From Acheta domesticus (Eukaryota > Arthropoda > Insecta > Orthoptera > Gryllidae), in NCBI GenBank assembly GCA_031308135.1, contig JAHLJT010009436.1, positions 158,220,099 to 158,284,098 on the forward strand: a DNA stretch of 64,000 bases. The letters are read 5' to 3'. This document shows positions 1 to 10,188 of this stretch, in pieces. Made by a program: the position numbers and the translations under genes. Under the pieces are notes generated by a model. The model saw only the letters and a list, made by a program, of their open reading frames with translations. It was not told where the DNA came from and made no database searches. Numbering within the stretch: position 1 is the first letter of the stretch; each line of letters begins with the position of its first letter.

Positions 1-170
1 GGCTGTGTTTATTTTGATTTCGAAGTCGTAATAATTATTATACTTTTTATACCTTTAAGAAGGTTGGCAAACTAGGCAGATGAAATGCTTGTGAGAGCTC
101 TATATTTTAGTGTTTTTGGTTTGCTAAAATCGGCAACAAAAGCTTTAAATATACATACGAAAGTACCATT

Positions 171-171
171 A

Positions 172-217
<46 letters not shown>

Positions 218-220
218 TAT
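171..220. repeat. (ATT)n microsatellite
   Basis: Uninterrupted ATT trinucleotide run, degrading into TTTATTTGG at its right end. It lies in AT-rich DNA with no flanking gene. A second, shorter trinucleotide run of the same composition occurs near 16.4 kb. Confidence 0.95.
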
Positions 221-2080
221 TTGGATAATTAGATTATTGAATCAATTTCTTGTCCTAGAAAAGTGATATGAATACAAAAGCTGTGATCAAAATTGTGAAA
301 TTAATGACTAGATCATTCAGATTTTCATAATCTCTTGAGAGGATGTAGAAATCCAATTTGCTCTCCTATAATTGTGGAATAGTACATTGTCCCTTTTCTA
401 TCAATCATTAAAAATATTATTGAAAAGACAACCTTCTAGGTGATTAATTATGGATGATCTTATGATTGAAAAAAGGTGTTCTGGATCTGATTTTAAGTGA
501 ATTTTAGTAATAAATATTTCCTTAAAAACTTAATTCACAATTCCTTTCCTTTTAAAATCGTGAGATGAAATCATTGTTTTATTTAAAATCTAATACCAAA
601 ATCAATATGTTATGGACCAGGATTCTCAATATGAAAAATACCATGTGTCAGAATCAGAGGCAGTAAATGTTTCTCAACATCTGTTGGTATATCTGCGCGG
701 TCGTTTGTATAAATTTTGGCAGCAAGTAATGTGTCACGCCCGTTGCAAGTGATCCTATGTGATTCACATGCTGAGGTGAAGAGAGCGTGCTTCTTGGGAA
801 GTAGAAGGGAAATAAATCGACACTTTTTATCTTCAAAAGTGATATTCATATCGAATGTATAAAAAAATATTCAGTTTTATTTTATACATCGTCAAAAAAC
901 GGTAAAAACTGTAACTGACATATTGAGAAGAAGAAAACCTTACGTATCTTAAAATGTTTTTGTATATCGCGAAACCCATGTTAAACTTTCGCATTTTTAT
1001 TTAGTTTTGATAATATAGGTAAGTTGGTGCACTGCCGCGTAGTATATTTGTATGTATGATTTGCGTAAGTTTTCTGTTAACATAAATATTTAACAAAACA
1101 ATTTTGGAATGAAAAGTTCGTGTGCTATCAATGAAGATGGCAAAAAAAAGTATACACTGATATCTTATTCACCGATGTAAACGTGATAAAAAGAGATGAC
1201 AACAAATATTGAATATGATCTACGTATTAACATGAAAATGAGGTGGGGATAGGGGGATAGAAGGTGTGTTCATTTATATTGGCAGAGAACTGTACTATAG
1301 AATGGGGTCGGGTTTACAGAAAGGGGCTATTCAGTATTATTTTTTATTTACGCAAGGGAAACTATTTATAGTAGAGTTATATTCCTCTAATTTTTATTTA
1401 GTGCTGAATTCATACCAAGGAATACATATTTAAACTCCACATGCATTTACACCCAGGTGCTTGCAGTCGCAAATTGTTCTCCCAGTTGCTGTCTTGGGGC
1501 CGCTTATTTGGGGCAATTTTCGTTCTGCGTCCATTTGGTCAGCGGGGCACTCCACAAAGTACCTAAGCGCCCGTCGTCTAGCAAGTTCTGACTGCTGATG
1601 GTATTTAGTTATACATCAATTTATTACATCGTATTGCGCGATATCCAGTCCAACGCACTTTACACCAAATAATCTTAATCCAAATTGAATTATGTTTATT
1701 GTTTATGGCAACCGATAAATTGAGGCTTAGTTTTGCTGGGTCTGGTATCGAATTCGAATATATGGATAATTATATGACTTCAAATTCACGAGCAAAGGAA
1801 ATTCCTAAACGTCGCTCACATGTAAAAGCATTGCTTTCACGTGTCGTAAATCTATGTCATGGGACCTCCTGCATTCTTTCTCATCTGAATAAAACGAAGA
1901 AAAGGATTTTCTTCGGGCACAGAACATCCACACATGGGCTGAGACCAAAGAACACTAGAACTACAAAGCTGTTGGATTACCCCAAATGAGGCCACTTCAC
2001 CACTTTCTCCGCATCTCGCCGCCTCGGTGGCCTTGTCACGCCCTGCCCGGCCAGGGGCGCCCCGCTCGTGGGCGGGTCCG
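221..2080. other. AT-rich interval, no gene recognised
   Basis: Mostly AT-rich DNA with stop codons in every frame. The longest minus-strand open segment (610-849) begins at a TTG rather than an ATG. It has moderately protein-like composition, but I recognise no domain or splice context, so it is not called. From about 1,430 to 1,600 the composition becomes more balanced without an identifiable feature. Confidence 0.6.
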
Positions 2081-2440
2081 AGGGGTGGGTCGGGAGCGGG
2101 GCCGGGGGACGGGGCCGGGGGGCGGGGCCGGGGGGCGGGGCCGGGGGCGGGGCCGAAGAGCGGGACCGAGGGGCGGCGCCGAGGGGCGGAGAGGCGTGGC
2201 CAGGGGACGGAGCCGAGGGGTGGGGCCGGGAGCGGGGCCGGGGGGCGGGGCCGAGGGGCGGAGCCGAGGGGCGGGACCGAGGGGCGGGGCCGAGGGGCGG
2301 GGCCGAGGGGCGGGGCCGAGGGGCGGGGCCGAGGGGCGGGGCCGAGGGGCGGGGCCGAGGGGCGGGGCCGAGGGGCTGAGCCGAGGGGCGGGGCCGAGGG
2401 GCGGGGCCGAGGGGCGGGGCCGAGGGGCGGGGCGAGGGCG
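2081..2440. repeat. G-rich 13-bp minisatellite
   Basis: Tandem array of the 13-mer GAGGGGCGGGGCC. It is nearly perfect from about 2,240 to 2,430 (roughly 14 copies) and degenerate upstream, where the unit length drifts (GGGGGCGGGGCC-type units). Because the unit is 13 bp and lacks stops, all frames stay open on both strands and give Gly/Arg/Ala- or Pro/Ala-rich pseudo-ORFs. Runs of four G every few bases give the plus strand strong G-quadruplex potential. Confidence 0.9.
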
Positions 2441-2529
2441 GGCCCCGGACGCGCCGCATCGATTATGCGGGAGCAGGAATTTAAATGTAAATTGTTTCTT
2501 TGCAAGTTGGGTCGCGCGTGCCCAACTTG

Positions 2530-2625
2530 CCGGAGCGGCCCGCGCCGCCCTGCGCCGCCCAGCGCCGCCCTGCGCCGCCCTGCGTCGCCCTGCGCCGCCC
2601 TGCCCTGCGCCGCGCCGCGCCGAGG
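2530..2625. repeat. 10-bp CGCCGCCCTG minisatellite
   Basis: About eight copies of a 10-bp unit, CGCCGCCCTG, with single-base variants. One copy carries CGTCGCCCTG, a CpG-type transition. It belongs to the same GC island as the 13-bp array upstream but has an unrelated unit, so two independent expansions arose in one island. No coding function is inferred. Confidence 0.8.
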
Positions 2626-2679
2626 AGCCGAGCCCAGCCCGGGCGGGGCGGGACGGGGCGGGGACCGGCTTTGATATGT

Positions 2680-2830
2680 AGCACACGCGCCGCCGACCCA
2701 GCGCAGCGACGCGGCGGCGGTGAAGTCGACGAAGACAGTGACGGCGACGGCGATGACGGCGGCAACGGCGGCGACGACGTACACGGCGACGGCGATGTCC
2801 ACTACAGATGCGACACCGATAACAAAACGT
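2680..2830. other. CpG-rich flank of the 2.1-2.8 kb GC island
   Basis: Imperfect (GGCGACGGC)-like trinucleotide-rich DNA, giving runs of Asp/Gly or Arg/Ala codons depending on frame. This could be simple-sequence drift at the edge of the island, or a compositionally biased exon or 5' UTR. Nothing in the sequence decides between them. Confidence 0.4.
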
Positions 2831-2916
2831 CGATATTAACAAACACTGGCGTTCGAAATTAAAACATTAATGTTAATAATGCATCGGTTAATATCTATTG
2901 ATGTTTTCAAGCTGGT

Positions 2917-3126
2917 TTAGTAACCTCTAACATTGAATTCGTGGGCAATAAATTTTAATTTGATAGTGTTTTTGTTCAACAGCCGAATAAAGGATGCGAC
3001 GAGAATGGGCAGACCCGACGCCCACAGCGGAAGGAAGATGAAACGCAAGGGCTTGGAGGTCACCTCGGGCGAGAGATTTTGGTCAATGAACTTACTATTA
3101 ACTGCGTTCCTTTGGTTTGAACTCAA
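2917..3126 (-). CDS. candidate exon, membrane-helix-like segment
   Basis: Open on the minus strand for 69 codons, with a GC-rich third position between about 2,970 and 3,085 although the surroundings are AT-rich. The predicted peptide contains a hydrophobic stretch (about residues 27-48, including FIFLPLWASGLPILVASFI) that looks like a membrane helix followed by an Arg-containing end. There is no ATG, so it would have to be an internal exon. Possible acceptor AGs lie at about 3,110 and 3,100. The plus strand is also open here and has a good acceptor (GTTTTTGTTCAACAG ending at 2,982), so the strand is uncertain. No family is recognised. Confidence 0.3.
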   Translation of the reverse strand: MSSNQRNAVNSKFIDQNLSPEVTSKPLRFIFLPLWASGLPILVASFIRLLNKNTIKLKFIAHEFNVRGY

Positions 3127-3262
3127 GAACTAGCAGTTTTTACATTATTGTAATCATGGGAATTTTTCATTAAAAAACAATACATTGGAAAAGAAAAAAA
3201 AACATGGACGTTAATACATCGATGTTTGTACAAAAATATCCTATATCGATGATGCATACGCT

Positions 3263-3294
3263 CTAACTAACCTAACCTAACCTAACCTAACCTA
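3263..3294. repeat. interstitial (CCTAA)n telomere-type repeat
   Basis: Five consecutive CCTAA units (TTAGG on the minus strand), flanked by partial units CTAA on the left and CCTA on the right. (TTAGG)n is the ancestral insect and arthropod telomeric repeat. A short tract like this inside a contig is usually a double-strand-break repair scar or a chance microsatellite rather than a chromosome end. Confidence 0.85.
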
Positions 3295-3295
3295 G

Positions 3296-3850
3296 TTGCG
3301 ACGTCGAATACGGCGGCGGCGGTAGCTACGGCTGCGGCGACGAGGCTGCGGGCGTTGACAGAAGTCGTCGCAGCAGAGGAAGAAACAGGCCCAGTGACGA
3401 GCGCCAAGGATCGGAGAGGTGGATGTTCAAGAGAGACATTGGCTGGGAATTGGTAGGGCCGGAGAGAAGTGAACGATGTAAACGAGGACGGCGAGAAAAG
3501 TACAATGAGGAAGAAAACCGACCAGGAAGAATCGTCTGAAGGTGAAAATGTCGTAGGTATATAAGGAAGAGAAACGGATAACAGTACAGCGGAGGGCGTG
3601 GCGAGGGATGCATTCATGTGGCGCCTACAGACGCCTCTCGGCGCACGTCGCCGCGGGGCGCCTCACTGCGCGCACCTTCCCTCTCCCCGCTCCCACCCCT
3701 ACCCCTTCCATCCCTCTCGTCCCCCTCCGACCCATTCCACTCGCCCTCCCCCTTCCCCGCCCTCTCTTCCACTCCAGCGCATACACGCCGGCCTCGCTCT
3801 TGGCCGGAAACAAGGGTCCGAGAATTGGTGCTCATCCTCGTTGATTTTTT
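3296..3850. other. GC island with pyrimidine-rich core
   Basis: From 3,300 to 3,420 there is a GCG/GGC-trinucleotide-rich stretch directly abutting the telomere-type repeat. From 3,640 to 3,790 a C/T-rich tract (CCCCTCCGACCC-like) follows. Several frames are open because of composition. No codon-usage, domain or splice evidence favours any of them. Confidence 0.5.
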
Positions 3851-3954
3851 TAAAGCTATTTATCAATAAGAAGCGTCTTTCCAGCAATATGTAAAAACTT
3901 CTACATTTAATATACACTAGGATGGATCCATGAATCATCTTGCTTTCAATTGGT

Positions 3955-4180
3955 TTTCGGTAGGAAGGACCTCCAAAACTGGGATTCTGGCTACTCCACG
4001 TGATAGGGAATTTTTCTTAATTTAGCAACTGGTTTATCCACTTTTCGTTATCAGGGATCGGCAATGAATTTTTTTCTGCCGAAATTCGCCAGTTTTTGTG
4101 CAGCATTACATAACTTTACCTACACGACACATATTACTCCGTATATACCTATGTTTTCGGGAAAGTAAAAAGCGCCCTTA
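3955..4180 (-). mobile_element. fragment of dispersed repeat family A (left end)
   Basis: Read on the minus strand, it starts GGGCGCTTTTTACTTTCCCG and continues with motifs shared by the copies at 5.15, 27.89 and 39.43 kb: a GTTAYRTAATRCTGC segment, GGCGAATTTCGGC, GGATAAACCAGTTGCTAA, and AAAWTCCCYYNACACGTGG. Only the left-most ~220 bp is present. The family shows no coding domain and is classed as a non-autonomous DNA element or foldback-like repeat by structure only. Confidence 0.75.
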
Positions 4181-4680
4181 AGAAGTATTATACTTTATTC
4201 TCTCTGATATTAAATTCTATAATGATATCTTTACATCACTAAAGAAAGTACTCCGTGTTTGAGATATTATGAATTGATATTGGCTCATATTTTCCATTAT
4301 TTCTAGAATGCCCCTACAGTGTAAATACCACAGAGAAAGATGATTCAGGGTAGTTATTTCATTGAAATTACATAGTTAATACATTTATTGGTTGACAATA
4401 TAAGGCTATTTGTTAAGTTGCTGTTCTGTGTGCCCTGTCAATAGGGTGGTCATTTTTTACATAGATTTTTTACCAATTAATTTATTGAGAATACTCGCAT
4501 GAGACTGGATTTTTTGTTCCTCCGTGCTGAGCCAATTTCGTGAATGCAGATTTCATAACTGAAGAACTATTTGAATTTGAGAGTAAATTGCATCAGAAGG
4601 AAGATTTTCTCTTCCACTGTACGAAGCTACAATTATACTTTCGGATTGACACACAAGAGACCTGATTACAACAAAATTAC
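4181..4680. other. AT-rich interval, nothing recognised
   Basis: AT-rich spacer between two dispersed-repeat fragments. No long ORF, repeat or splice-like structure stands out. Confidence 0.6.
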
Positions 4681-4699
4681 GACACTTGCGCTCCGAGTG

Positions 4700-5110
4700 A
4701 GTGTGCCACGCCCACGCGCTGCATTTTCCTCGCCTATGACTCCTCGCCCGCGCGCGGAGCCTCGACAACAGGCTGGGCCTTGCCTCTTCCTGGCCGGAGC
4801 CGCGCCCCTTTCATCGCCTCCCGCCTCGTCCCGGGCCATGCCACCGCCCTGCGCTGCTCCGCGTCGCTCGCTCCCTTCCTTTCACCCCGCCATCGCCCCC
4901 GCCCGCGCCCCCGCCCGTGCCCCCTCCCGCGCCCCCCTCCCGCGCCCCCTCCCGCGCCCCCTCCCGCGCACCCGCCCGCGCACCCGCCCGCGCACCCGCC
5001 CGCGCCCCGCCCGCCACCTGCGCCTTGTGCCCCCGTGGCCCGCTTCTTCCCCAGCGCAGCGCCCGCACACTGGGCCTGGCCGCTCGCCCCTCGGCCACAC
5101 TTGCCAGCTA
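4700..5110. repeat. C-rich GC island with 6-12 bp tandem units
   Basis: The central part (about 4,890-5,010) is built from CGCCCC, CTCCCG and CGCGCACCCGCC units, with three near-identical copies of the last one. Ala/Pro/Arg-rich open frames on both strands come from this composition. A Pol II CpG-island promoter is possible but no core promoter motif is evident. Confidence 0.7.
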
Positions 5111-5149
5111 CCTCGAATTGAGAAGAAATTGTCCTTACTATCTCGCTGC

Positions 5150-5800
5150 GGAGCACAAAAACTTATGTAATGCTGCACGAAAAAACCACGAATTTTCGGC
5201 AGAAAAACACTTATTCCAGAGCCCTGGTAATGAAAGAGTGGATAAATCCAATTGTTAAAGTGAGGGGATTTTGGAAAAAAAATCCCCTCACACCTGGGGT
5301 AGCCTGAATCCCTGTTTTGTGGTTCCTTCATACCGAAAAATGGAATGACGGCAAAACGTCTGTCTTTCCGTCCGTTCATCTGATTGTTTCCAAAATTGAT
5401 ATTCCCTAATCGATCAAACTTATGTCCCGGCGCCTTAAAAATGAAACAGATATTTTAATTCTGGACAGTACTTTACATAAAGGCCCTGGGACATTTTCGA
5501 AATTTTCAAAAAAAGGTCCTCCTTTTTTTATTAAATTTTGTTGTTGGATAATGTAGAAGGCATTTAAGAGAATGGTGCAGGTCTTATGTTCGTTGAAAAC
5601 GCTGATTTTTCAAAAATTGGAAAAATTCGAACTTTTTCGGCGACTTCCTACAACTAAAATATTAACGATAGAGTTTTTCCCTTAAAGAGATCTCTTCTCT
5701 AAAGAGAATTTGAAATAAGGTCAAGTTCAGTATTTCGAAAATTTGAGTACTTTTCACGTCGTTTAGCGTGATAAAATAAGCGAGAAAGTACATGCTGTTT
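5150..5800 (+). mobile_element. dispersed repeat family A, partial copy
   Basis: Aligns with the copy at 27.94 kb: TAATGCTGCACGAAAAAAC, GAATTTTCGGC, GTGGATAAATCCAATTG, AAAATCCCCTCACACC, then the CCGTCCG-type segment (here only a few units, about 5,360-5,378), and then TACTTTACATAAAGGCCC and ACATTTTCGAAATTTTC modules. It is truncated at the right end relative to the 27.9-30.5 kb copy. Confidence 0.75.
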
Positions 5801-5864
5801 TAACACCATTATTTTTTATTAATAAAGTTCCCCAGTTCAGTGTTTGCATTATATCTATATTACT

Positions 5865-5990
5865 AATTCCAGTGCGTGTAGAAATTGAAAGGAAACTACA
5901 CAGAGTCCGCACTTGTTAGAGGTTCCATGATGTCGTTAGATTCCCAGGAACTTGGTAAAATTACAAAAAGAAACTTTACTAGATTACTAA
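5865..5990 (+). repeat. dispersed ~130-bp module, copy 1
   Basis: Contains the ordered motifs TATTACTAATTCCAGTGCG, GAAATTGAAAGGAAACTAC, and TTGTTAGA or GTTAGAT followed by a CCAGGAA-type segment. The same order occurs at 22.62-22.99 kb (repeated) and at 53.19 kb. The sequence type is unknown. It is non-coding and too diverged for a consensus by eye. Confidence 0.5.
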
Positions 5991-5999
5991 TTCCACCGT

Positions 6000-6435
6000 C
6001 CATTCAATATTTGCTATTCATATGTCGCTTATTGCAAATTTTTTCATAGGCTTGATGTGTTATAAATTGTTGGGCAGTTTATATTTTGTACTATGATATT
6101 GCATTATTCTTAAATACTGTTTTCATTGAAATATTTAATTTATTGTAGTTTTATACGAAAGTAGTACTTAAATTGTTGTTCTTGATCAGTGTGGGTGCTA
6201 CTTTTTGGAAAAAACAATTGTGTGATTATCTTCGTCGGCATTTTTGCTGTTGCATTCTACTGGTTATAACTATTTCCATTACAATATATATCACATATCA
6301 CATAGTACATAGTACATTTTGATACTATAGGAAGTAATTAGGCGTTGCCTGGATATGTTTTTATCACAATTATCTATTAATAAAGAAATTAAATTAACTC
6401 TGTAGCGTAAAATAGAAATATTTTTTACAATCCCA
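6000..6435. other. AT-rich interval, nothing recognised
   Basis: AT-rich sequence without notable open frames. A short imperfect duplication around 6,290-6,320 (ATATCACATATCACATAGTACATAGTACAT) is the only visible structure. Confidence 0.6.
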
Positions 6436-6500
6436 CCAACCTCGCCTCACCCCGCTCCGCCCGCCCCGCCCGCCCCGCCCGCCCCGCTTTGCCCCACCCC
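6436..6500. repeat. short CGCCCCGCC tandem run
   Basis: Three to four copies of the 10-mer CCGCCCCGCC in an otherwise AT-rich stretch. This is the smallest of the window's C-rich islands and may represent an early stage of the same expansion process. Confidence 0.75.
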
Positions 6501-6903
6501 GCTTTCCTCCATCCACCGAAACATCTATTTTTGGGTTGGCTTACTTATGTCAGTCAATCAATCAGCCGACAAGTTTCTTCCTTGATATTTATAGTCACAT
6601 AATTGAAGAGAATAAAACCATTTTTCATTTTTTCACCAGGAAACACGTTTTCATAACGTGTTTCTGAGTTGTGCAGTTCGCATATTTGCTACTACATTGT
6701 GCACGTTATTAACATCGGATCCTGTGATATGGCATATTCATCTATTCTGAACTGAAAAACGTAGCATAAGTATGTCATATTTTCCCAAAACTGTGTTTAT
6801 ACAATTATATATTTGATGACTGAACATTTACATACATTAAGATATAAAGATTGGAAAACAAATTTGGCCGGGAATATTTGACACAATACCTCTTTGATCT
6901 TAA
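6501..6903. other. AT-rich interval, nothing recognised
   Basis: Spacer between the short C-rich run and the solo LTR. A small inverted repeat (AACACGTTTTCATAACGTGTTT, about 6,641-6,662) is visible. No gene is supported. Confidence 0.6.
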
Positions 6904-7544
6904 GATGTGTAGCGTCGCGAGGTAGCGCACGCTCCGGCGGCCCGTTTCGGCGGGTCGCTTGGAAAGCGCAGTCTTAAGCCGGATGGGGGATGGAGGTGGA
7001 ACGCGGCGGCGCCTCGCCGGCGCGCGCCGGGCAGGAAAATCCCGGCCCCAAAAATAACTTGGACAACAGGGCGCGCGCGGGCGCGAGTCTAGGTGCTGAC
7101 GGTTGCTCCCTGGAGAGGGTTGGCTAGCGAGCCGTATGACGCCCGCCGCTTGTAGAGTGGGGGCGAGCCGTGGGATATTTATTGCGGCGCCGACATGCGC
7201 TCGCGGGATACGCTTGAGTGACGAAAGACGGGAGGTATCTCCGTGCTATCTTGCACGTGATCTTCGGGTGGAAGATCGGTTTAGGCGTCAGGCCATGTAA
7301 CTTCTCTAGTTACGGGGACTCTATGTCCGACAGTTCGCACTTCGCGTAGCTTTCTCATGCTCTCGAGCAGAGGTACTGGGCTAGGCCTAGGGACGGTCGC
7401 GGGGTTTCGCGGCTAAGGGAATCGAAAGGTTGCCAAAGGGATTCAATTTTGTATCATAATCTTTTATTTTATTATTGTAAATATATTGTAAATACCATAC
7501 AGAATCAGTCGTCTGTGTTCTTCTTGTCCAGTACGTCACAGATG
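6904..7544 (+). mobile_element. solo LTR with 4-bp target-site duplication
   Basis: The 633-bp unit at 6,908-7,540 begins TGTAGCGTCG and ends GTACGTCACA, giving the TGT...ACA ends typical of retroviral-type LTRs. It is flanked on both sides by the same tetranucleotide GATG (6,904-6,907 and 7,541-7,544). It has a GC-rich 5' two-thirds and an AT-rich 3' end (TTTTATTTTATTATTG), as expected for U3/R followed by a polyadenylation region. No primer-binding site, gag/pol or second LTR is adjacent, so this is a solo LTR left by LTR-LTR recombination. A 4-bp duplication would fit Ty3/Gypsy-type integrases. Confidence 0.8.
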
Positions 7545-8547
7545 TATGCCATATAAACAAAATTCACAGAAAATATTCAGTATTCCTTGAGGAAAATTCA
7601 TATAACTGTCATTTTTCTGACAGACTTTTATTTGGTCAGCAAATTAATGTTGAACTTTATTGATGATGTGGTGGATACTCGTGGAAAAGGTCTGTCACGT
7701 TGTGCGAAAAAAAGATTTACATGAGAGATACGTGGTGCGGAAGAGCCCTAAGGATGAGTGACACAAAAAAGCTGAAGGGGGAGAAGCTCTCCAAAACCTT
7801 GTTGAGATTATTTTCTTATTTTTTATTTAGAAAATACTGTGTGACGTACTTTGGGAAATAAGTGCATGAAAAAAAGGAAAATAATATTATACATTCTTTA
7901 AACAGTATTGTTGTCGGCGGGTGTAATATTTAATTTGATTTTATTCCATTTTAATCAAAGAAACATTATTTTTTAAATCGTGTTGGACTACGTTAAGTGA
8001 ATTAGTTTCTTGTGCCGACGCGGGATGCGCCTGTGTCACACTGGGAGCGCCCACGAGAGTAGATTGAAAAAGAACTATCATTCGTAGGTGACAAACAGGT
8101 TCTGTAGCAACGTGTTTGCCATTCAAAGTATTTTTAACCTTCGGAATAAAATGTGAAATTTTTCTGATTTCACCAGACGTAATCAGCGATGACTTTCTTC
8201 TATTGTTCTTCTTCATTTCAAGGTTTAGGTCAGAAATTCTTTTCCGGTTTCACTCCATCGTTGCCTTGTTCAACCAGGATCTCTTTTTCCAACTGGTCGA
8301 TAATGGTAGGCCATTTTTGTAACCATCTTCCATCTTTTGTAGGTGTGACCACGCTGACCTTTCTTCTTTATTTTGTCTAATGTGGAGAAAATGTGGTCTA
8401 ATGTGGTCTTTTCGAATTTTTTTCGCTTCTGATCTGGTCTAGGAGGCTACAGTCTTTTACTGCTCTTAGAAATCTCATCTCGGAAGCTTTTATATTTCTG
8501 CTTCATGGCTTTCTATCCTTGTAATATGAATTGTCGAAGATAAGTCA
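7545..8547. other. AT-rich interval, nothing recognised
   Basis: No coding, RNA or repeat structure that I can support. Short open segments around 8,116-8,380 are hydrophobic and AT-biased, with no start context or homologous feel. Confidence 0.55.
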
Positions 8548-8753
8548 GCCGGCTGAGATAACCGAGGTTGCTAAGGCTGAAGATATGTGGCTGCCTCGTT
8601 CCTGAAGGGTCGCGGTTTCGAATCCCGCTCGATGCAGGGATGTTTGTGTGTGTCCTTATACCGCTTCCATTACCCCCAAATGTTAATTTCAATATGCTCG
8701 CTATATGACCATAGTTGTTGAAAATTGACCTTAAATAAGTAAAGTAAAAAAAG
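8548..8753 (+). mobile_element. tRNA-derived SINE, family 1, copy 1
   Basis: Begins GCCGGCTGAGATAACCGAGG and carries a clear internal Pol III B box (GGTTTCGAATCCCG, about 8,611-8,624). The tRNA-like head is followed by a body with TGTTTGTGTGTGTCC, TTACCCCC, GCTCGCTATATGACC and GTTGTTGAAAATTGACC motifs and an A-rich tail near 8,740-8,753. A second copy at 39.18 kb shares head, body and order of motifs. A SINE is preferred over a functional tRNA because of the long shared tail. Confidence 0.8.
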
Positions 8754-8759
8754 TTAACA

Positions 8760-9500
8760 AAAATATAATGTTGCTCTCTTAAAAATAGTTTCTTGGCTCG
8801 TCAGCGCCCTTACGCTCTTATCATTTCGATATTCGCATGTGAAAAAATTATCCATTTGAATTGTATTCTATTACGAGAAGACAATTAGACACGAATTGCC
8901 CCAAATGGATTGCTGTTTGGTAAGGCAAGGAGAGATTGGAAGGTGACGAGGTGATTTGATGACCTTACAGAAGCAGCAAACATGAGCCTGAAAAATCTTC
9001 AAACTGCAACACATAAGAATCGATCGGGATATCGATTGTTGAAAACGACTGAACGACTAATCACACACACACAACCACACTCACAACCACACACACAACA
9101 AACTTCCTAAACCCATGCCCACCATTAAAAATTCTAGAGCAGTCGTCTCCTGACAGCGGTACGCGTTGCCCTAGTGGTAAGTAACAACTATTCAGGTGGT
9201 ATGTGAGGGGAGAAAAACCTCGCACAATTAGTTTATATTAAAATTGAATAGTTAAAATCAAAATAGAAAACTAATGGTAATGAAGAATACAACTCACACT
9301 GCAAGTTTGAACTTGCATTGGTGAACTTATGTATGGCAGAATTCCTACTATAATATTGTATTGTTCAACAATACAGGCCTCACATACAAAACTTTTTCTA
9401 TGTCTGATCGATTTTTGTGGGTGCGTTTTACTAGAAAAGGAAATACTTGAAATACTGGCTTTCCAGGTTGGTTGATATAGGAAATTCCTGTACATTTTAA
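8760..9500. other. AT-rich interval with CA-rich stretch
   Basis: Contains an interrupted (CA)n stretch at about 9,062-9,098. No gene is recognised. Near 9,160-9,200 the sequence GCGTTGCCCTAGTGGTAAG resembles a tRNA D-arm or A box, but no B box follows. Confidence 0.5.
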
Positions 9501-9501
9501 C

Positions 9502-9955
9502 GGTGGCGAGTTTTCGACACTAGCTTTATAGGTGGGTCGAATTCATTCGCTCTGTCTGTAGAAGAATTCTATCGGACCACGAAATCTGTTCGATAGTTTT
9601 CCGTTATTTCTCACATATAAATCTGGCGAATGCTGGAGCATTAATCTAACATACGTGTCGGGAACCGGGCGCGATTTTTCCTTCTCTCTTGTGTCGTCTC
9701 CCCTTATTAACTCACACTTACATGTACTGCACTTATACTGATGTCGGGACAGTCATCGGGAGCTTAGAGCTCGTTCAAGTCGGGGATGCCCCGCTGGTAA
9801 GAGACACCGCGAGGCGGAAAACAGCCAATCGGGCGGGTAGATCGTCCTCGTATCCGCCATCCAACGGGGGAGAAACGCTCCCATCTTCAAAAACCGTACT
9901 AACCGAACGAATGACCTTACAGTTGTTGTGCCCGGATGCATCGATGATTATAATA
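9502..9955 (+). mobile_element. tRNA-derived SINE, family 2, copy 1 (5'-truncated)
   Basis: Starts inside the family body at GGTGGCGAGTTTTCGACACTAGC, just after where the B box lies in full copies, so the tRNA-like head is missing. It contains the family motifs TAGGTGGGTCGAATTCA, TGCTGGAGCATTA, CTTAGAGCTCGTTCAAG, TGCCCCGCTGGTAAGAGA and GGGGGAGAAACG in the same order as the copies at 21.27, 24.0, 36.2 and 57.8 kb. Confidence 0.75.
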
Positions 9956-9967
9956 TAAATTCGAGTG

Positions 9968-10018
9968 GCACACGATGGTGTAAATTCACATTTTCACAGT
10001 TTACACGATGGTGTAAAC
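9968..10018. repeat. 33-bp-spaced palindromic duplication
   Basis: ACACGATGGTGTAAA occurs twice, at 9,970 and 10,003. The second copy extends to a perfect palindrome GTTTACAC-GATG-GTGTAAAC (9,999-10,018). It separates two family-2 SINE fragments and may mark a rearrangement junction. Confidence 0.6.
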
Positions 10019-10044
10019 TTTGGGACGGAGCGCGTGAGGTCTCA

Positions 10045-10188
10045 AGTTCCCTAGGTCCGGCGGCCGTCAGGCGCCGGATCTCACCATCCAGCTGGGGAAG
10101 ATCACCGCCACGGCCCGCAATTAAAACAAGCACTACACTTTCGGGAATAACGCTCTTCCCAGTTGCCGCGTCCAATCATTGAGTCGAG
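10045..10188 (+). mobile_element. SINE family 2, 3' fragment
   Basis: Matches the terminal third of the family: CTGGGGAAGATCACCGCCACGGCC, AAACAAGCACTACACTTTCG and CCAATCATT-type end (compare 21,700-21,800 and 36,650-36,770). It lies just downstream of the truncated copy 1 and could be part of the same insertion split by the palindromic duplication. Confidence 0.65.

Noticed and set aside
610..849. 79-codon minus-strand frame with protein-like composition
   Set aside because: Starts at TTG, has no acceptor or donor and no recognisable family.
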